Shown: positions 30,107 to 38,202, counted from the first letter of the stretch. The stretch is DNA of 47,975 bases from SG8-41 sp029864385 (GCA_029864385.1 JAOTTL010000003.1:1-47975), one strand, 5' to 3'. The notes: generated from the letters alone by a model not told the origin. Made by a program: numbers and translations.

Positions 30107-33100
30107 CTAGCTCAGCGCGGTAAATGCCTCGCGCACGGCGGCGACGCGGGCGCCCATGTCGGGCAGCTCGGCCTCGATGCGCAGCCGGTCCGGTCCGGCG
30201 AGGCGGTAGTTGCGGCGTGTTTGCTCCAGGTTCAGCACCTTTATCGGCTCGATCGGCGGCTTCGGCACGAACTGAATCTGGACTGCCGAGTCGGTGGCGT
30301 CGACGCGAGCGATGCCGAGCGGCCTGCCCAGAATGCGCAGGCGGTGGCATTCCACCAGCGCGCGCGCCGCGTCGGGCAGGGTGCCGAAACGGTCGATCAG
30401 TTCCTCGCGGAGCTGCTCGAGTTCCTCGGAGTTGTCGCAATTGGCGAAGCGCTTGTAGAGCACGAGACGCTCGTGCACGTCGGAGCAGTAATCATCAGGG
30501 AGCAGCGCCGGCACGTGCAGATTGATCTCCGTGGTGACGCCGAGCGGCGCAGCGAGATCCGGCTCGTGGCCCTGCTTGAGCGAGCGCACTGCGCTGTCGA
30601 GCATGCGCACGTAGAGGTTGAACCCCACTTCCTGCATCTCTCCGCTCTGCGATTCGCCCAGGACCTCGCCCGCGCCGCGGATCTCGAGATCATGCATTGC
30701 GAGGAAAAAGCCCGAGCCCAGCTGCTCCATCATCTGGATCGCTTCCAGCCGTTTCCTGGCCTGTCCGGTGATGGCGCCTTCATCGGGCAACATCAGGTAG
30801 GCGTAAGCCTGGTGGTGCGAGCGCCCGACCCGACCCCGCAGCTGGTGTAGCTGCGCCAGTCCGAACTTGTCCGCGCGGTTCATGATGATGGTATTCGCGG
30901 TCGGAATGTCGATGCCGGTCTCGATGATGGTGGTGCAGAGGAGCACGTTGAAGCGTTGCTGATAGAAGTCGCGCATCACGTGCTCGAGCTCGCGTTCGCG
31001 CATCTGGCCATGTGCGATACGGATGCGGGCCTCGGGCAGCAGCTTCACCAGCGTCTCCTCGACGTGCCGGATGGTGTCGATTTCGTTGTGCAGGAAGTAG
31101 ATCTGTCCGCCGCGGTTGAGCTCCCGCAGCACTGCTTCGCGAATTAGCGCCTTACTGTGCCGCAGGACGAAGGTCTTGATCGCCAGGCGGCGCTCGGGGG
31201 CGGTCGCGATCACCGAGAAGTCGCGCAGGCCCTCGAGCGACATCGCGAGGGTGCGCGGGATGGGCGTTGCCGTGAGTGTCAGCACGTCGACCTCGGCCCG
31301 CAGCGCCTTCAAGCGCTCCTTCTGCCGCACCCCGAAGCGATGCTCCTCGTCCACGATGACGAGTCCCAGCTTCTGGAACTTGACGTCGCGCTGCAGCAGC
31401 CTGTGGGTGCCGATCGCGATGTCGACGCGGCCGTCGGCGAGGCCGGCCATTGTCGCGGCCTGTTCCTTGGTGGTGCGGAAGCGGGAGAGCTCCGCGATCC
31501 TCACCGGCCAGTCGGCAAACCGGTCGGAAAATGTGTTGAAATGCTGCTCGGCGAGCAGCGTGGTCGGGACGAGCACGGCAACCTGCTTGCCGTCGGCGAC
31601 GCCGACGAAGGCCGCCCGCAGCGCGACTTCCGTCTTGCCGAAACCGACGTCGCCACAGATCAGCCGGTCCATGGGCTTGCCGCTCCCGAGATCCTCGATC
31701 ACGGCCTTGATGGCGGCGGCCTGGTCGGCCGTCTCCTCGAACGGGAAGCCGTCGCTGAACGCCTCCACGTCGTGCGGGTTTACCTGGAAGGCATGGCCGT
31801 GGCGCGCTGCGCGCTGCGCGTAGAGGTGGAGCAGCTCGGCCGCGGTGTCGCGCACCTGCCTGGCAGCCTTGCGCCGCGCTTTTTCCCACTGCCCGCTGCC
31901 AAGCTCGTGCAGGGGTGCCGCGTCCGCTGGCGCGCCACTGTAGCGGCTGACAAGGTGCAAGCTGGAGACAGGAACGTAAAGCTTGGCGCCGCGCGCGTAC
32001 TCGAGCACCAGGAATTCCGTCTCGCCCTCGCTGAGGTTCATGTTGACGAGGCCCTGGTAGCGCCCGATGCCGTGCTGTTCATGCACAACTGGATCACCGA
32101 TATTGACCTCCGAGAGATCGCGCAGCATGCCCTCCGGCGTGACGCGCACCGCGCCTTCGCGCTCGCGGCGCGGGCGTGCCTGAAGGGCGTAGAGCTCGTT
32201 TTCCGTGACGATCGCGAGCGGCGGCGCAGCCAGCGTGAAGCCCATGTGCAACGAACCGACCGCAAGCATGAAGGGCTCTGTCGATGCGGCGAACTGGGCA
32301 TACTCCTGCGCGAGCGCGGGAACGAGGCCGTGTTGAGCGAAGTACTCGAGCATCGTTTCACGCCGGCCCGGGCCCTCGGCGAGGACCAGCACGCGGCCTT
32401 CGAATGAAGCAAGGTACGAGCGCAGGCGGTGCAGAGGGTCGTCGGCCCGCCGCTCCACCGCCAGCGGCGGAAGCGGTGATGTCACCGCTGCCTCCGCTTG
32501 CGGGTTCAGGGTTCCGGGTTCAATGTTTAAGGTTCCAGGTTTCATATTACTGGTTTCAACTTTGAACTCGGAACTTTGAACTTTGAACGTTGAACCCAAG
32601 CCCGCGAGCTCGATGCGGGCGAAGGGTTTAATGGCGCCGAAGAACTGATCGGTCGTCAGGAAGAGCTCCTGCGGCGGCAGCACCGGATTGGTGCGGTCTC
32701 CTCGCAGCATGGCGTAACGCGTATGCGTATCGCTCCAGAACTGCTCGATGGCCTGCTGCAGGCCGGGCTGGACGCAGAACAGCGTGTCCGCCGGAAGGTA
32801 GTCCGTGAGGACCGCGGTGTTGTCGAAGAAAAGCGGCAGGTAGTACTCGATGCCGGCGCTCCCGACGCCCTTGCTCACGTCCTTGTAGATGGGGCTGCGG
32901 GAGGGGTCGCCTTCGAATGTCTCGCGGAATTTGCGGCGAAAGCGCGTCTGTCCCTCTTCGTCGAGCGGAAATTCCCGAGCCGGGAGGAGACGCACCTCAT
33001 TGACCTTGTAGATCGAGCGTTGCGTGTCCACGTCGAAGCTGCGAATGCTCTCGACGATGTCGTCGTCGAGCTCGATGCGGTAGGGCAGGGTGCTGCCCGT

Positions 33101-33628
33101 CGGAAACAGATCAAGCAGGCCGCCGCGCACGCAGTACTCGCCCGGTGCCACGACCTGCGTGACATGGGCGTAGCCTGCAGTGACGAGCTGCTGACGCATC
33201 GACTGCGCCTGGAGCGTCTGCCCCTGCCTGAAAAAGAACGAGCGCGCGGCGAGATAGTCGACGGGGGCCAGCCGGTAGAGCGCCGTCGTGACCGGAACGA
33301 TCGCCACGTCGAACTCACGGCGCATGAGCTGGTAGAGCGTGGCGAGCCGCTCCGACACCAGGTCGTGATGTGGCGAGAGCTGATCGTAGGGCAGCGTCTC
33401 CCAATCCGGGAATAAGTGGACCCTTATTCCCGGATCAAAAAACGAAATTTCTTCCAGCAGCCGTCGAGCGTCGGAGGCAGACGCGGTAAATACGGCGAGC
33501 GGGTGCCTCTGCCGCGCCAGTTGCGCGAGCAGGAGCGCATCGGATGAGCCGTAAAGAGGGAGCGTACATGCGCGCTCCCCCGGCGCCGGCAGTGGGAGCT
33601 GCAGCATTTCGGGTTGAAAGTGCTTCAA
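30107..33628 (-). CDS. mfd: Transcription-repair coupling factor Mfd
   Basis: A 1173-residue ATP-dependent translocase that removes stalled RNA polymerase from damaged templates and recruits UvrA. The UvrB-homology region comes first (about residues 1-340), then the RNA-polymerase-binding domain (QHGIGRYQGLV near 515). The motor follows, with Walker A GDVGFGKTEVALRAAF (about 655), DEEHRFGVRQKERL (about 760) and RGRVGRS (about 930), and the TRCF C-terminal domain closes. It is somewhat longer than E. coli Mfd. Roughly 30 extra residues at about 343-375 are encoded by heptad arrays, and a perfect inverted repeat lies in the codons for DPGIRVHLFPD (about residues 65-75). Confidence 0.96.
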   Translation of the reverse strand: MKHFQPEMLQLPLPAPGERACTLPLYGSSDALLLAQLARQRHPLAVFTASASDARRLLEEISFFDPGIRVHLFPDWETLPYDQLSPHHDLVSERLATLYQLMRREFDVAIVPVTTALYRLAPVDYLAARSFFFRQGQTLQAQSMRQQLVTAGYAHVTQVVAPGEYCVRGGLLDLFPTGSTLPYRIELDDDIVESIRSFDVDTQRSIYKVNEVRLLPAREFPLDEEGQTRFRRKFRETFEGDPSRSPIYKDVSKGVGSAGIEYYLPLFFDNTAVLTDYLPADTLFCVQPGLQQAIEQFWSDTHTRYAMLRGDRTNPVLPPQELFLTTDQFFGAIKPFARIELAGLGSTFKVQSSEFKVETSNMKPGTLNIEPGTLNPQAEAAVTSPLPPLAVERRADDPLHRLRSYLASFEGRVLVLAEGPGRRETMLEYFAQHGLVPALAQEYAQFAASTEPFMLAVGSLHMGFTLAAPPLAIVTENELYALQARPRREREGAVRVTPEGMLRDLSEVNIGDPVVHEQHGIGRYQGLVNMNLSEGETEFLVLEYARGAKLYVPVSSLHLVSRYSGAPADAAPLHELGSGQWEKARRKAARQVRDTAAELLHLYAQRAARHGHAFQVNPHDVEAFSDGFPFEETADQAAAIKAVIEDLGSGKPMDRLICGDVGFGKTEVALRAAFVGVADGKQVAVLVPTTLLAEQHFNTFSDRFADWPVRIAELSRFRTTKEQAATMAGLADGRVDIAIGTHRLLQRDVKFQKLGLVIVDEEHRFGVRQKERLKALRAEVDVLTLTATPIPRTLAMSLEGLRDFSVIATAPERRLAIKTFVLRHSKALIREAVLRELNRGGQIYFLHNEIDTIRHVEETLVKLLPEARIRIAHGQMRERELEHVMRDFYQQRFNVLLCTTIIETGIDIPTANTIIMNRADKFGLAQLHQLRGRVGRSHHQAYAYLMLPDEGAITGQARKRLEAIQMMEQLGSGFFLAMHDLEIRGAGEVLGESQSGEMQEVGFNLYVRMLDSAVRSLKQGHEPDLAAPLGVTTEINLHVPALLPDDYCSDVHERLVLYKRFANCDNSEELEQLREELIDRFGTLPDAARALVECHRLRILGRPLGIARVDATDSAVQIQFVPKPPIEPIKVLNLEQTRRNYRLAGPDRLRIEAELPDMGARVAAVREAFTALS
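32466..32597. repeat. Inverted heptad arrays inserted in frame in mfd
   Basis: On the plus strand GGTTCAG, GGTTCCG, GGTTCAA and related heptads run from 32502 to 32548. The opposite orientation (AACTTTG, AACTCGG, AACTTTG, AACTTTG, AACGTTG) runs from 32552 to 32597. A further palindrome, AGCGGTGA-TG-TCACCGCT, sits beside them at 32472-32489. The mfd frame stays open across all of it and encodes repetitive residues (FKVQSSEFKVETS and GTLNIEPGTLNP). Its place in the protein is a linker between two domains. Confidence 0.9.
33404..33435. repeat. Perfect 13-bp inverted repeat inside mfd
   Basis: ATCCGGGAATAAG (33404-33416) and CTTATTCCCGGAT (33423-33435) pair around a six-base loop within coding sequence. 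The protein context (PGIRVHLFPDWETLPYD) looks normal for Mfd, so the palindrome does not disturb the frame or length. Confidence 0.85.
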
Positions 33629-33705
33629 AAACCGCTTGTTATTATACCGGCGCGCCGTAAACCGGCGCGCTTGCCGGTCGGGTCACGCCGGTTTAGTCAC
33701 CGATT

Positions 33706-34788
33706 TCAAACGGGGGTGTGGATGGCGATCGGAATCCGGCGCCGTCCGAACTGACCCTTGAATTCTTCGTAGCGGCCGGCAATTGCCGCGCCACAATCGG
33801 GGCATTTGCCCTCGGCGGTAACGCGATACTCCTCGATCCGGTACCAGTCGCGCACGATCAGGGCCGTGCGGCACGAAGGGCAGTAAGTGGCGCCGCCTCG
33901 CTCGTCATGGATATTGCCGGTGAAGACGTAATGCAGGCCTTCGCTGAGCGCGATCTCGCGCGCCCGGCGCAGCGTCGCGGCCGGCGTCGCGGGGATGTCC
34001 GGCATCTTGTAATCGGGATGGAAGGCCGTAAAGTGCACCGGGACGTCGGCCCCCAGCTCTTTACGGATCCACTTGCACTCGGCCTCGATCTCCGCATTCG
34101 AGTCGTTCTTGCCCGGGATCAGCAGCGTCGTGATTTCGACCCAGACCTCGGTTTCGTGCTTCAGGTAGGCGAGCGTGTCGAGCACGGGCTGGAGCCGCGC
34201 CCCGCACAGCTTGTAGTAGAAATCATCGGTGAACGCTTTCAGGTCCACATTTGCAGCGTCCATCTTCGCGAAAAACTCGCGGCGGGGCACCTCGTGAATG
34301 TAGCCCGCCGTGACGGCGACGGTCTGCACGCCATGCGCGTGGCACGCGTCCGCAATATCCATCGCGTACTCGGCGAAGATAACCGGGTCGTTGTAGGTAA
34401 ACGCGACGCTCTTGCAGCCCGCGGCAAGCGCGGCTTTCGCGATTGCCGCGGGCGAAGCTTCGTCCGCGAGCCGGTCCATATCGCGCGATTTGGAGATGTC
34501 CCAGTTCTGGCAGAACTTGCACGCAAGGTTGCAGCCGGCGGTGCCGAACGAGAGGATGCTCGAGCCGGGGTAGAACTGGTTGAGCGGCTTTTTCTCGATC
34601 GGATCGATACAAAAGCCGGAGGAGCGCCCATAGGTGGTGAGCACCAACTGGTCGCCGTTTCGCATGCGCACGAAGCACGCTCCGCGCTGGCCCTCGTGCA
34701 GCCGGCAGTCGCGCGGGCACAGGTCGCACTGCATGCGACCGTCCTCGAGCATGTGCCACCACCGGCCGGGATATTCGCGTTCGCTCAT
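33706..34788 (-). CDS. amrS: AmmeMemoRadiSam system radical SAM enzyme AmrS
   Basis: A 360-residue radical SAM protein. CNLACKFCQNWD (about residues 78-89) gives the C-x3-C-x2-C site for the [4Fe-4S] cluster. An N-terminal set CDLCPRDC...GACFVR resembles pyruvate-formate-lyase-activating enzymes. The C-terminal pairs CPSC and CPDC may bind zinc. AmrS occurs with AmrA and AmrB (AMMECR1 and MEMO homologues); the three genes are adjacent here. The reaction is not established; radical-based modification of a protein or metabolite is the usual suggestion. ATG at 34788 is chosen, since an upstream in-frame start would translate the heptad array. Confidence 0.93.
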   Translation of the reverse strand: MSEREYPGRWWHMLEDGRMQCDLCPRDCRLHEGQRGACFVRMRNGDQLVLTTYGRSSGFCIDPIEKKPLNQFYPGSSILSFGTAGCNLACKFCQNWDISKSRDMDRLADEASPAAIAKAALAAGCKSVAFTYNDPVIFAEYAMDIADACHAHGVQTVAVTAGYIHEVPRREFFAKMDAANVDLKAFTDDFYYKLCGARLQPVLDTLAYLKHETEVWVEITTLLIPGKNDSNAEIEAECKWIRKELGADVPVHFTAFHPDYKMPDIPATPAATLRRAREIALSEGLHYVFTGNIHDERGGATYCPSCRTALIVRDWYRIEEYRVTAEGKCPDCGAAIAGRYEEFKGQFGRRRIPIAIHTPV

Positions 34789-34795
34789 CGCAGTT

Positions 34796-34911
34796 CGTAA
34801 TGAGTAATGGGGGATGGATAATGCGAAAGAGCCGATGCGCGGCCCGCGCAACACCCATCACCCATCACCCATCACCCATCACCCATCACTCATCACTCAT
34901 CACTCATCACG
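34796..34911. repeat. Heptad array pair between amrA and amrS
   Basis: The left array (34796-34823) has GTAATGA, GTAATGG and GGGATGG units. The right array (34851-34911) has five CCCATCA followed by three or four CTCATCA heptads in opposite orientation. It contains the amrA stop codon (34907-34909). On the minus strand it lies between amrA and amrS. Confidence 0.9.
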
Positions 34912-35533
34912 CTTCCTCGCGCCACTTGGTCACGACATAGCGCGAGAGCTTCACGTCGCTGTCCCAGAAGTCGGGCGGTAGCCCGGCCTTGTAGCGCAGG
35001 TGCGCGAGAAATTCAGCGGGATCATCGAATTGTTCCCACACCTGGGGCAGGAACGTACCCGTATGGTAGCCGTACTGGAACACGATCCCGTCGACGCCTG
35101 GCCGCAGCTGTCGAACGGCATCCTGCTCGTCGGCCACGGTCATTGGCTCAAGAGCGGAAAGCACCGAGATTTCGAGCGCCACGGCAGCAAACTCGCCGGG
35201 CGCCAGCGGCTTGAACCGGGGATCGCGGAAGGCGGCGGCCACCGCGTTCGCCTTCACGTCCTCGAGCAACGTGCGGTGCGCTCGCAGCGTGCCGATGCAG
35301 CCGCGCAAACGCTTGCTCGCCATGAGCGTGATGAAACAGGCGCCCGGTTGCCTGAGCCAAGGGAAGTCATCGCTTGCCGCGTGATCGACGCCGAGTTCGT
35401 TGGCGATCGCCGAGCGGGCGACTGGCAGCAGCACCTGCCCCGCATCCTGCGGCCAGGGTGACGGCCCGCTCGAGTGCAAGACGACCCGGCCCGATGCGGC
35501 GGGTACCATGATCGGGTCCGACTTATCGGGCAT
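34907..35533 (-). CDS. amrA: AmmeMemoRadiSam system protein AmrA (AMMECR1 homologue)
   Basis: A 208-residue protein of the AMMECR1 family, the bacterial relative of a human protein linked to Alport/mental-retardation syndrome. The signature LRGCIGTLRAHRTLLEDV (about residues 78-95) and DPRFKPLAP-x-E are present, with the conserved cysteine in RGCIG. The start is placed at ATG 35533, which overlaps the end of amrB by 11 bases; this suggests coupled translation. The biochemical activity is unknown. The terminal codons and the stop codon run into the heptad array. Confidence 0.93.
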   Translation of the reverse strand: MPDKSDPIMVPAASGRVVLHSSGPSPWPQDAGQVLLPVARSAIANELGVDHAASDDFPWLRQPGACFITLMASKRLRGCIGTLRAHRTLLEDVKANAVAAAFRDPRFKPLAPGEFAAVALEISVLSALEPMTVADEQDAVRQLRPGVDGIVFQYGYHTGTFLPQVWEQFDDPAEFLAHLRYKAGLPPDFWDSDVKLSRYVVTKWREEA

Positions 35534-36398
35534 CCTGTTCGTCCTCGAAGGAGTTTGTCGGCCCAAAGTCCGACAAACTCCTTACGACGGGCTGCTCGTA
35601 AAACGCGAACGCGCCGTAGCCCACCACGCGCTGTTTGTCCCCCGCGGTGTCACCCGAATTTCGCAGATCGATGAGTTCGGCCTTGAGCCCTCGCTTGCGC
35701 GCTGTGTAGGTCAGGCCCGTTACCGGCGTAGCGCCGCACGCTTGCTCGTGCGAGATATCGGCCGTCAGGCTCAGGATCGCCTGCGCGGTCGCGCGGTCAA
35801 GCGTCTGCGCGTCGGCGTAGGGAAGGTAGTGCGACAGGTCGGAGCTCACCACGATCAGCGTCTCGGGGCCGCCCCACAGGGTGTCGATCACCTCCGCCAC
35901 CGCGGGGGCGTCTGCCCGTCCCACCGCCAGGGGCACGAGCGTGAAACGCTCGAGCACCGTCTGCAGGAAGGGAACGTGCACCTCGATTGAATGCTCGGGG
36001 GCGTGTGCCTGGGCGCTGGTTCCGACCTGCGGCAATGCGCCGAGCGCAGCCACGGCCTCAGGGTCGATGGCGACCACGCCGAGCGGGGTCGCGAACGCGG
36101 CAACCCCGGGAAGCGCGAGTCCGCGCACCGGGACCCGATGAGTGGGACCGAGCAATACCACGCGCCTGATCGTCTGGCGCGCGGGGGCGAGCAGCGCATA
36201 TACGCTCGCAGCGATCGGTCCGGAGTAGATGTAGCCTGCGTGCGGCGCAATGATGGCCTTGGGCACCGGGCGCTCGGGCGCGACGCTCGCTGCCGTACCC
36301 AGCATTTGCGCAATGGAGCGCGCGAGCTCGACCCGATCGCCGGGATAAAACATGCCGGCCACCGCCGGGCTACGCGTGGAGAGCGCCGATTGCAGCAT
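35523..36398 (-). CDS. amrB: AmmeMemoRadiSam system protein AmrB (MEMO1 homologue)
   Basis: A 291-residue MEMO1-family protein, structurally related to class III non-haem iron dioxygenases. Putative metal-site residues are seen in IIAPHAGYIYSGP, LLGPTHRV, EHSIEVHVPFLQ and the CGATPVTGL cysteine near residue 220; SSDLSHYLPY is also conserved. Human MEMO1 binds iron or copper, so a metal-redox role is conceivable. It is the first gene of the minus-strand trio and divergent from ispD. A perfect palindrome occupies its last codons, encoding DFGPTNSF just before the end. Confidence 0.93.
   Translation of the reverse strand: MLQSALSTRSPAVAGMFYPGDRVELARSIAQMLGTAASVAPERPVPKAIIAPHAGYIYSGPIAASVYALLAPARQTIRRVVLLGPTHRVPVRGLALPGVAAFATPLGVVAIDPEAVAALGALPQVGTSAQAHAPEHSIEVHVPFLQTVLERFTLVPLAVGRADAPAVAEVIDTLWGGPETLIVVSSDLSHYLPYADAQTLDRATAQAILSLTADISHEQACGATPVTGLTYTARKRGLKAELIDLRNSGDTAGDKQRVVGYGAFAFYEQPVVRSLSDFGPTNSFEDEQDAR
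35548..35583. repeat. Dispersed palindrome, copy 2, inside the amrB 3' end
   Basis: AAGGAGTTTGTCGG (35548-35561) and CCGACAAACTCCTT (35570-35583), a perfect 14-bp stem with an eight-base loop. The first 12 bases of the arms are the same as at 4799-4834. It is translated as part of the AmrB C-terminus. Confidence 0.9.
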
Positions 36399-36498
36399 AC
36401 TGGTTTCATTATGCGCCCGGAAAGCGCTTTTTCAAGTGCGGAAAACGCGCGCGCCAATGCTGCTAAAATCGCAGCAATAACAGCGTTTTTCGCCCCGC

Positions 36499-37248
36499 GT
36501 GTCGAAGACCTACGCCCTGATTCCAGCAGCCGGTTCCGGTTCGCGCGTCCGCGCGGCCGTGCCCAAGCAATACCTGGAGATTTCCGGGCGCCCGCTGCTC
36601 TACTACGCGCTGAGGCCGCTCGTGCGGCACCCGCGTATCGAGCAGGTGTTCGTGGTCCTGGCGCAGGGCGACACGAATTTCAGGGATTACGATTGGCGCG
36701 ACTTCGGCGCCAAAGTCGAGCCGTTGTACTGTGGTGGTGTGACGCGCACAGCAAGCGTGTTCAATGGATTAATGGCCGCGCGCGACATGATCGAGCCTTC
36801 GGACTGGGTGCTGGTGCATGATGCGGCACGGCCGTGCCTGAGCGATGCGGCGCTCGAGCGCCTCCTCATCGAGGCAGGCGGTGACGAGACTGGTGGACTC
36901 CTGGCAGTGCCGGTGTCAGACACGCTCAAGCGTGCGAACTGCGATCTGCGCGCAGTGGGGACCGAGCCCCGGGAGCACCTGTGGCTCGCGCAGACGCCGC
37001 AAATGTTCCGCTACCGGTTGCTGATCGACGCCCTGCGCCTGGCTGATCCGGGCATCGCAACGGACGAAGCGCGGGCGATTGAGGGAGTGGGCTTGAAGCC
37101 CCGCCTGGTGATGGGCGACACCCGCAACCTCAAGGTGACTTATCCTGAGGACCTCGGCATTGCGGAGCTGATCTTGAGGAGCCAAGGCGCATCCGCCACT
37201 ATGCCGGGACGGCGAGCCAGGCCAAAAGTGAAACCACGGAAAGCTTGA
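36499..37248 (+). CDS. ispD: 2-C-methyl-D-erythritol 4-phosphate cytidylyltransferase IspD
   Basis: A 249-residue enzyme of the non-mevalonate isoprenoid pathway, forming CDP-methylerythritol from CTP. The nucleotide site ALIPAAGSGSRVRAAVPKQYLEI at the N-terminus has its usual glycines and lysine. VHDAARPCLS (about residue 113) and the late PRLVMGDTRNLKVTYPEDL are also standard. GTG at 36499 is the start. IspF, the enzyme two steps on, follows after 352 bases of hairpin-bearing sequence. A basic tail of about ten residues ends the protein. Confidence 0.95.
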   Translation: MSKTYALIPAAGSGSRVRAAVPKQYLEISGRPLLYYALRPLVRHPRIEQVFVVLAQGDTNFRDYDWRDFGAKVEPLYCGGVTRTASVFNGLMAARDMIEPSDWVLVHDAARPCLSDAALERLLIEAGGDETGGLLAVPVSDTLKRANCDLRAVGTEPREHLWLAQTPQMFRYRLLIDALRLADPGIATDEARAIEGVGLKPRLVMGDTRNLKVTYPEDLGIAELILRSQGASATMPGRRARPKVKPRKA

Positions 37249-37475
37249 TGAATGCGGGGCCGTGCCCAACAAGCGGGTAGGGATTAATCCGGGCGCGGGA
37301 TTTTGTCCGCGCTTACTGATAAACTTGCGTACAAGCCTGCTCTGCGGTGGTATGAGACGCGTCGTCCTGGCCCTCCCACCGGCGTTGGTTTGAGCGGCTT
37401 GATGCTAACGCTTTCGTTCTGTGCGGCGCTTCGGCGTCCCGGCGGGCAGTAGTGAACGGGAAATTCGTCACATTA

Positions 37476-37513
37476 AAGAAATCTCTGCACAAGAGGGTGT
37501 GCAGAGATTTCTT
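37476..37513. repeat. Twin hairpin 1 upstream of ispF
   Basis: AAGAAATCTCTGCACA (37476-37491) pairs perfectly with TGTGCAGAGATTTCTT (37498-37513) around a six-base loop. The core CTCTGCA and the following TTAACA are repeated in hairpin 2. Confidence 0.9.
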
Positions 37514-37561
37514 AACAAGGTTAATGATGGTCGTTCACGAATCATACAAAGTAGTCTTATT

Positions 37562-37593
37562 AGGATTCTCTGCAAACTATTGCAGAGAATCCT
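37562..37593. repeat. Twin hairpin 2 at the ispF start
   Basis: AGGATTCTCTGCAA (37562-37575) pairs perfectly with TTGCAGAGAATCCT (37580-37593) around a tetraloop, ending seven bases before the ispF ATG. The only purine-rich ribosome-binding-like sequence nearby (AGGA) lies in the left arm and would be hidden in the stem. Confidence 0.9.
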
Positions 37594-37600
37594 TAACACG

Positions 37601-38110
37601 ATGAGAATCGGGCAGGGGTTTGACGCACACGCGCTGGTGGCGGGTAGAAAGCTCGTCATCGGCGGCGTGCCGGTTCCTTTTGATAAAGGACTCGCCGGGC
37701 ACTCGGATGCCGATGTGCTGATCCATGCCGTTTGCGATGCCCTGCTGGGCGCGGCCGGCCTGGGAGACATCGGCGCGCACTTTCCGGACACCGACCCCCG
37801 GTACCAGGACGCCGACAGCCGGGCCTTGCTGCGGGAGGTGGGGCTGCTGCTGGGGCAGGAGCGCCTGCGCGTCGTCAACGTGGACGCCACGGTCATCGCG
37901 CAGGCGCCGCGACTGGCGCCACATCTCCCGGAGATGCGCGCGAATCTCGCCTCGGACATTGGCATCCCGCCGGATTTCGTCAACATCAAGGCCAAGAGCA
38001 CCGAGCGCCTCGGTTTTACCGGGCGCGGCGAGGGCATCGCGGCTGAAGCGATAGCACTGATCACGTGGGTAGATCCAGAAAACGCCGAAACAACCCGGCC
38101 CCGGGCCTGA
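37601..38110 (+). CDS. ispF: 2-C-methyl-D-erythritol 2,4-cyclodiphosphate synthase IspF
   Basis: A 169-residue enzyme making the cyclic diphosphate of the isoprenoid pathway. The Zn2+ site GQGFDAH (aspartate and histidine about residues 8 and 10), LAGHSDADVLIHAV with the third ligand and KAKSTERLGFTGRGEGIAAEA are canonical. The last 13 residues (DPENAETTRPRA) extend beyond the normal end and run into a 21-base tandem repeat. ATG at 37601 gives the exact family start MRIGQGFDAH; no ribosome-binding site is free because of the hairpin in front. Confidence 0.95.
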   Translation: MRIGQGFDAHALVAGRKLVIGGVPVPFDKGLAGHSDADVLIHAVCDALLGAAGLGDIGAHFPDTDPRYQDADSRALLREVGLLLGQERLRVVNVDATVIAQAPRLAPHLPEMRANLASDIGIPPDFVNIKAKSTERLGFTGRGEGIAAEAIALITWVDPENAETTRPRA

Positions 38111-38202
38111 GGGCGCCGGGCCCGCACCAGAGGGCGCCGGGCCCGCGCCAAAGGGCGTCAGGTCCGCGCCAGATTGCTCCGGGCCCGCGCCAGAGCGCTC
38201 CG
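38096..38202 (+). repeat. 21-bp tandem repeat between ispF and thpR
   Basis: About four and a half copies of a 21-base unit, GGGCCCGCGCCAGAGGGCGCC with changes, run from the last codons of ispF to the thpR start. Because 21 is divisible by three, the thpR frame is open through it and would read APGPRQR-like heptapeptides if translated from an upstream GTG. Confidence 0.85.

Larger units (their letters stand above)
37249..37600. other. ispD-ispF gap with hairpins, no gene
   Basis: This 352-base stretch has no convincing reading frame. It holds a short GCGCGG/CCGCGC hairpin at 37293-37312 that may weaken read-through after ispD. Two strong hairpins (37476-37513 and 37562-37593) stand immediately before ispF. 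Base composition drops from GC-rich to AT-rich at about 37460, unlike the flanking genes. Confidence 0.6.

Noticed and set aside
34851..34911. Possible CRISPR array
   Set aside because: The repeats are contiguous 7-nt units with no spacers, and no cas genes are present.
38065..38202. N-terminal extension of ThpR through the 21-bp repeat
   Set aside because: It would start inside ispF and gives a low-complexity leader not found in the family; the GTG at 38203 gives normal length. Kept as an open point rather than annotated.
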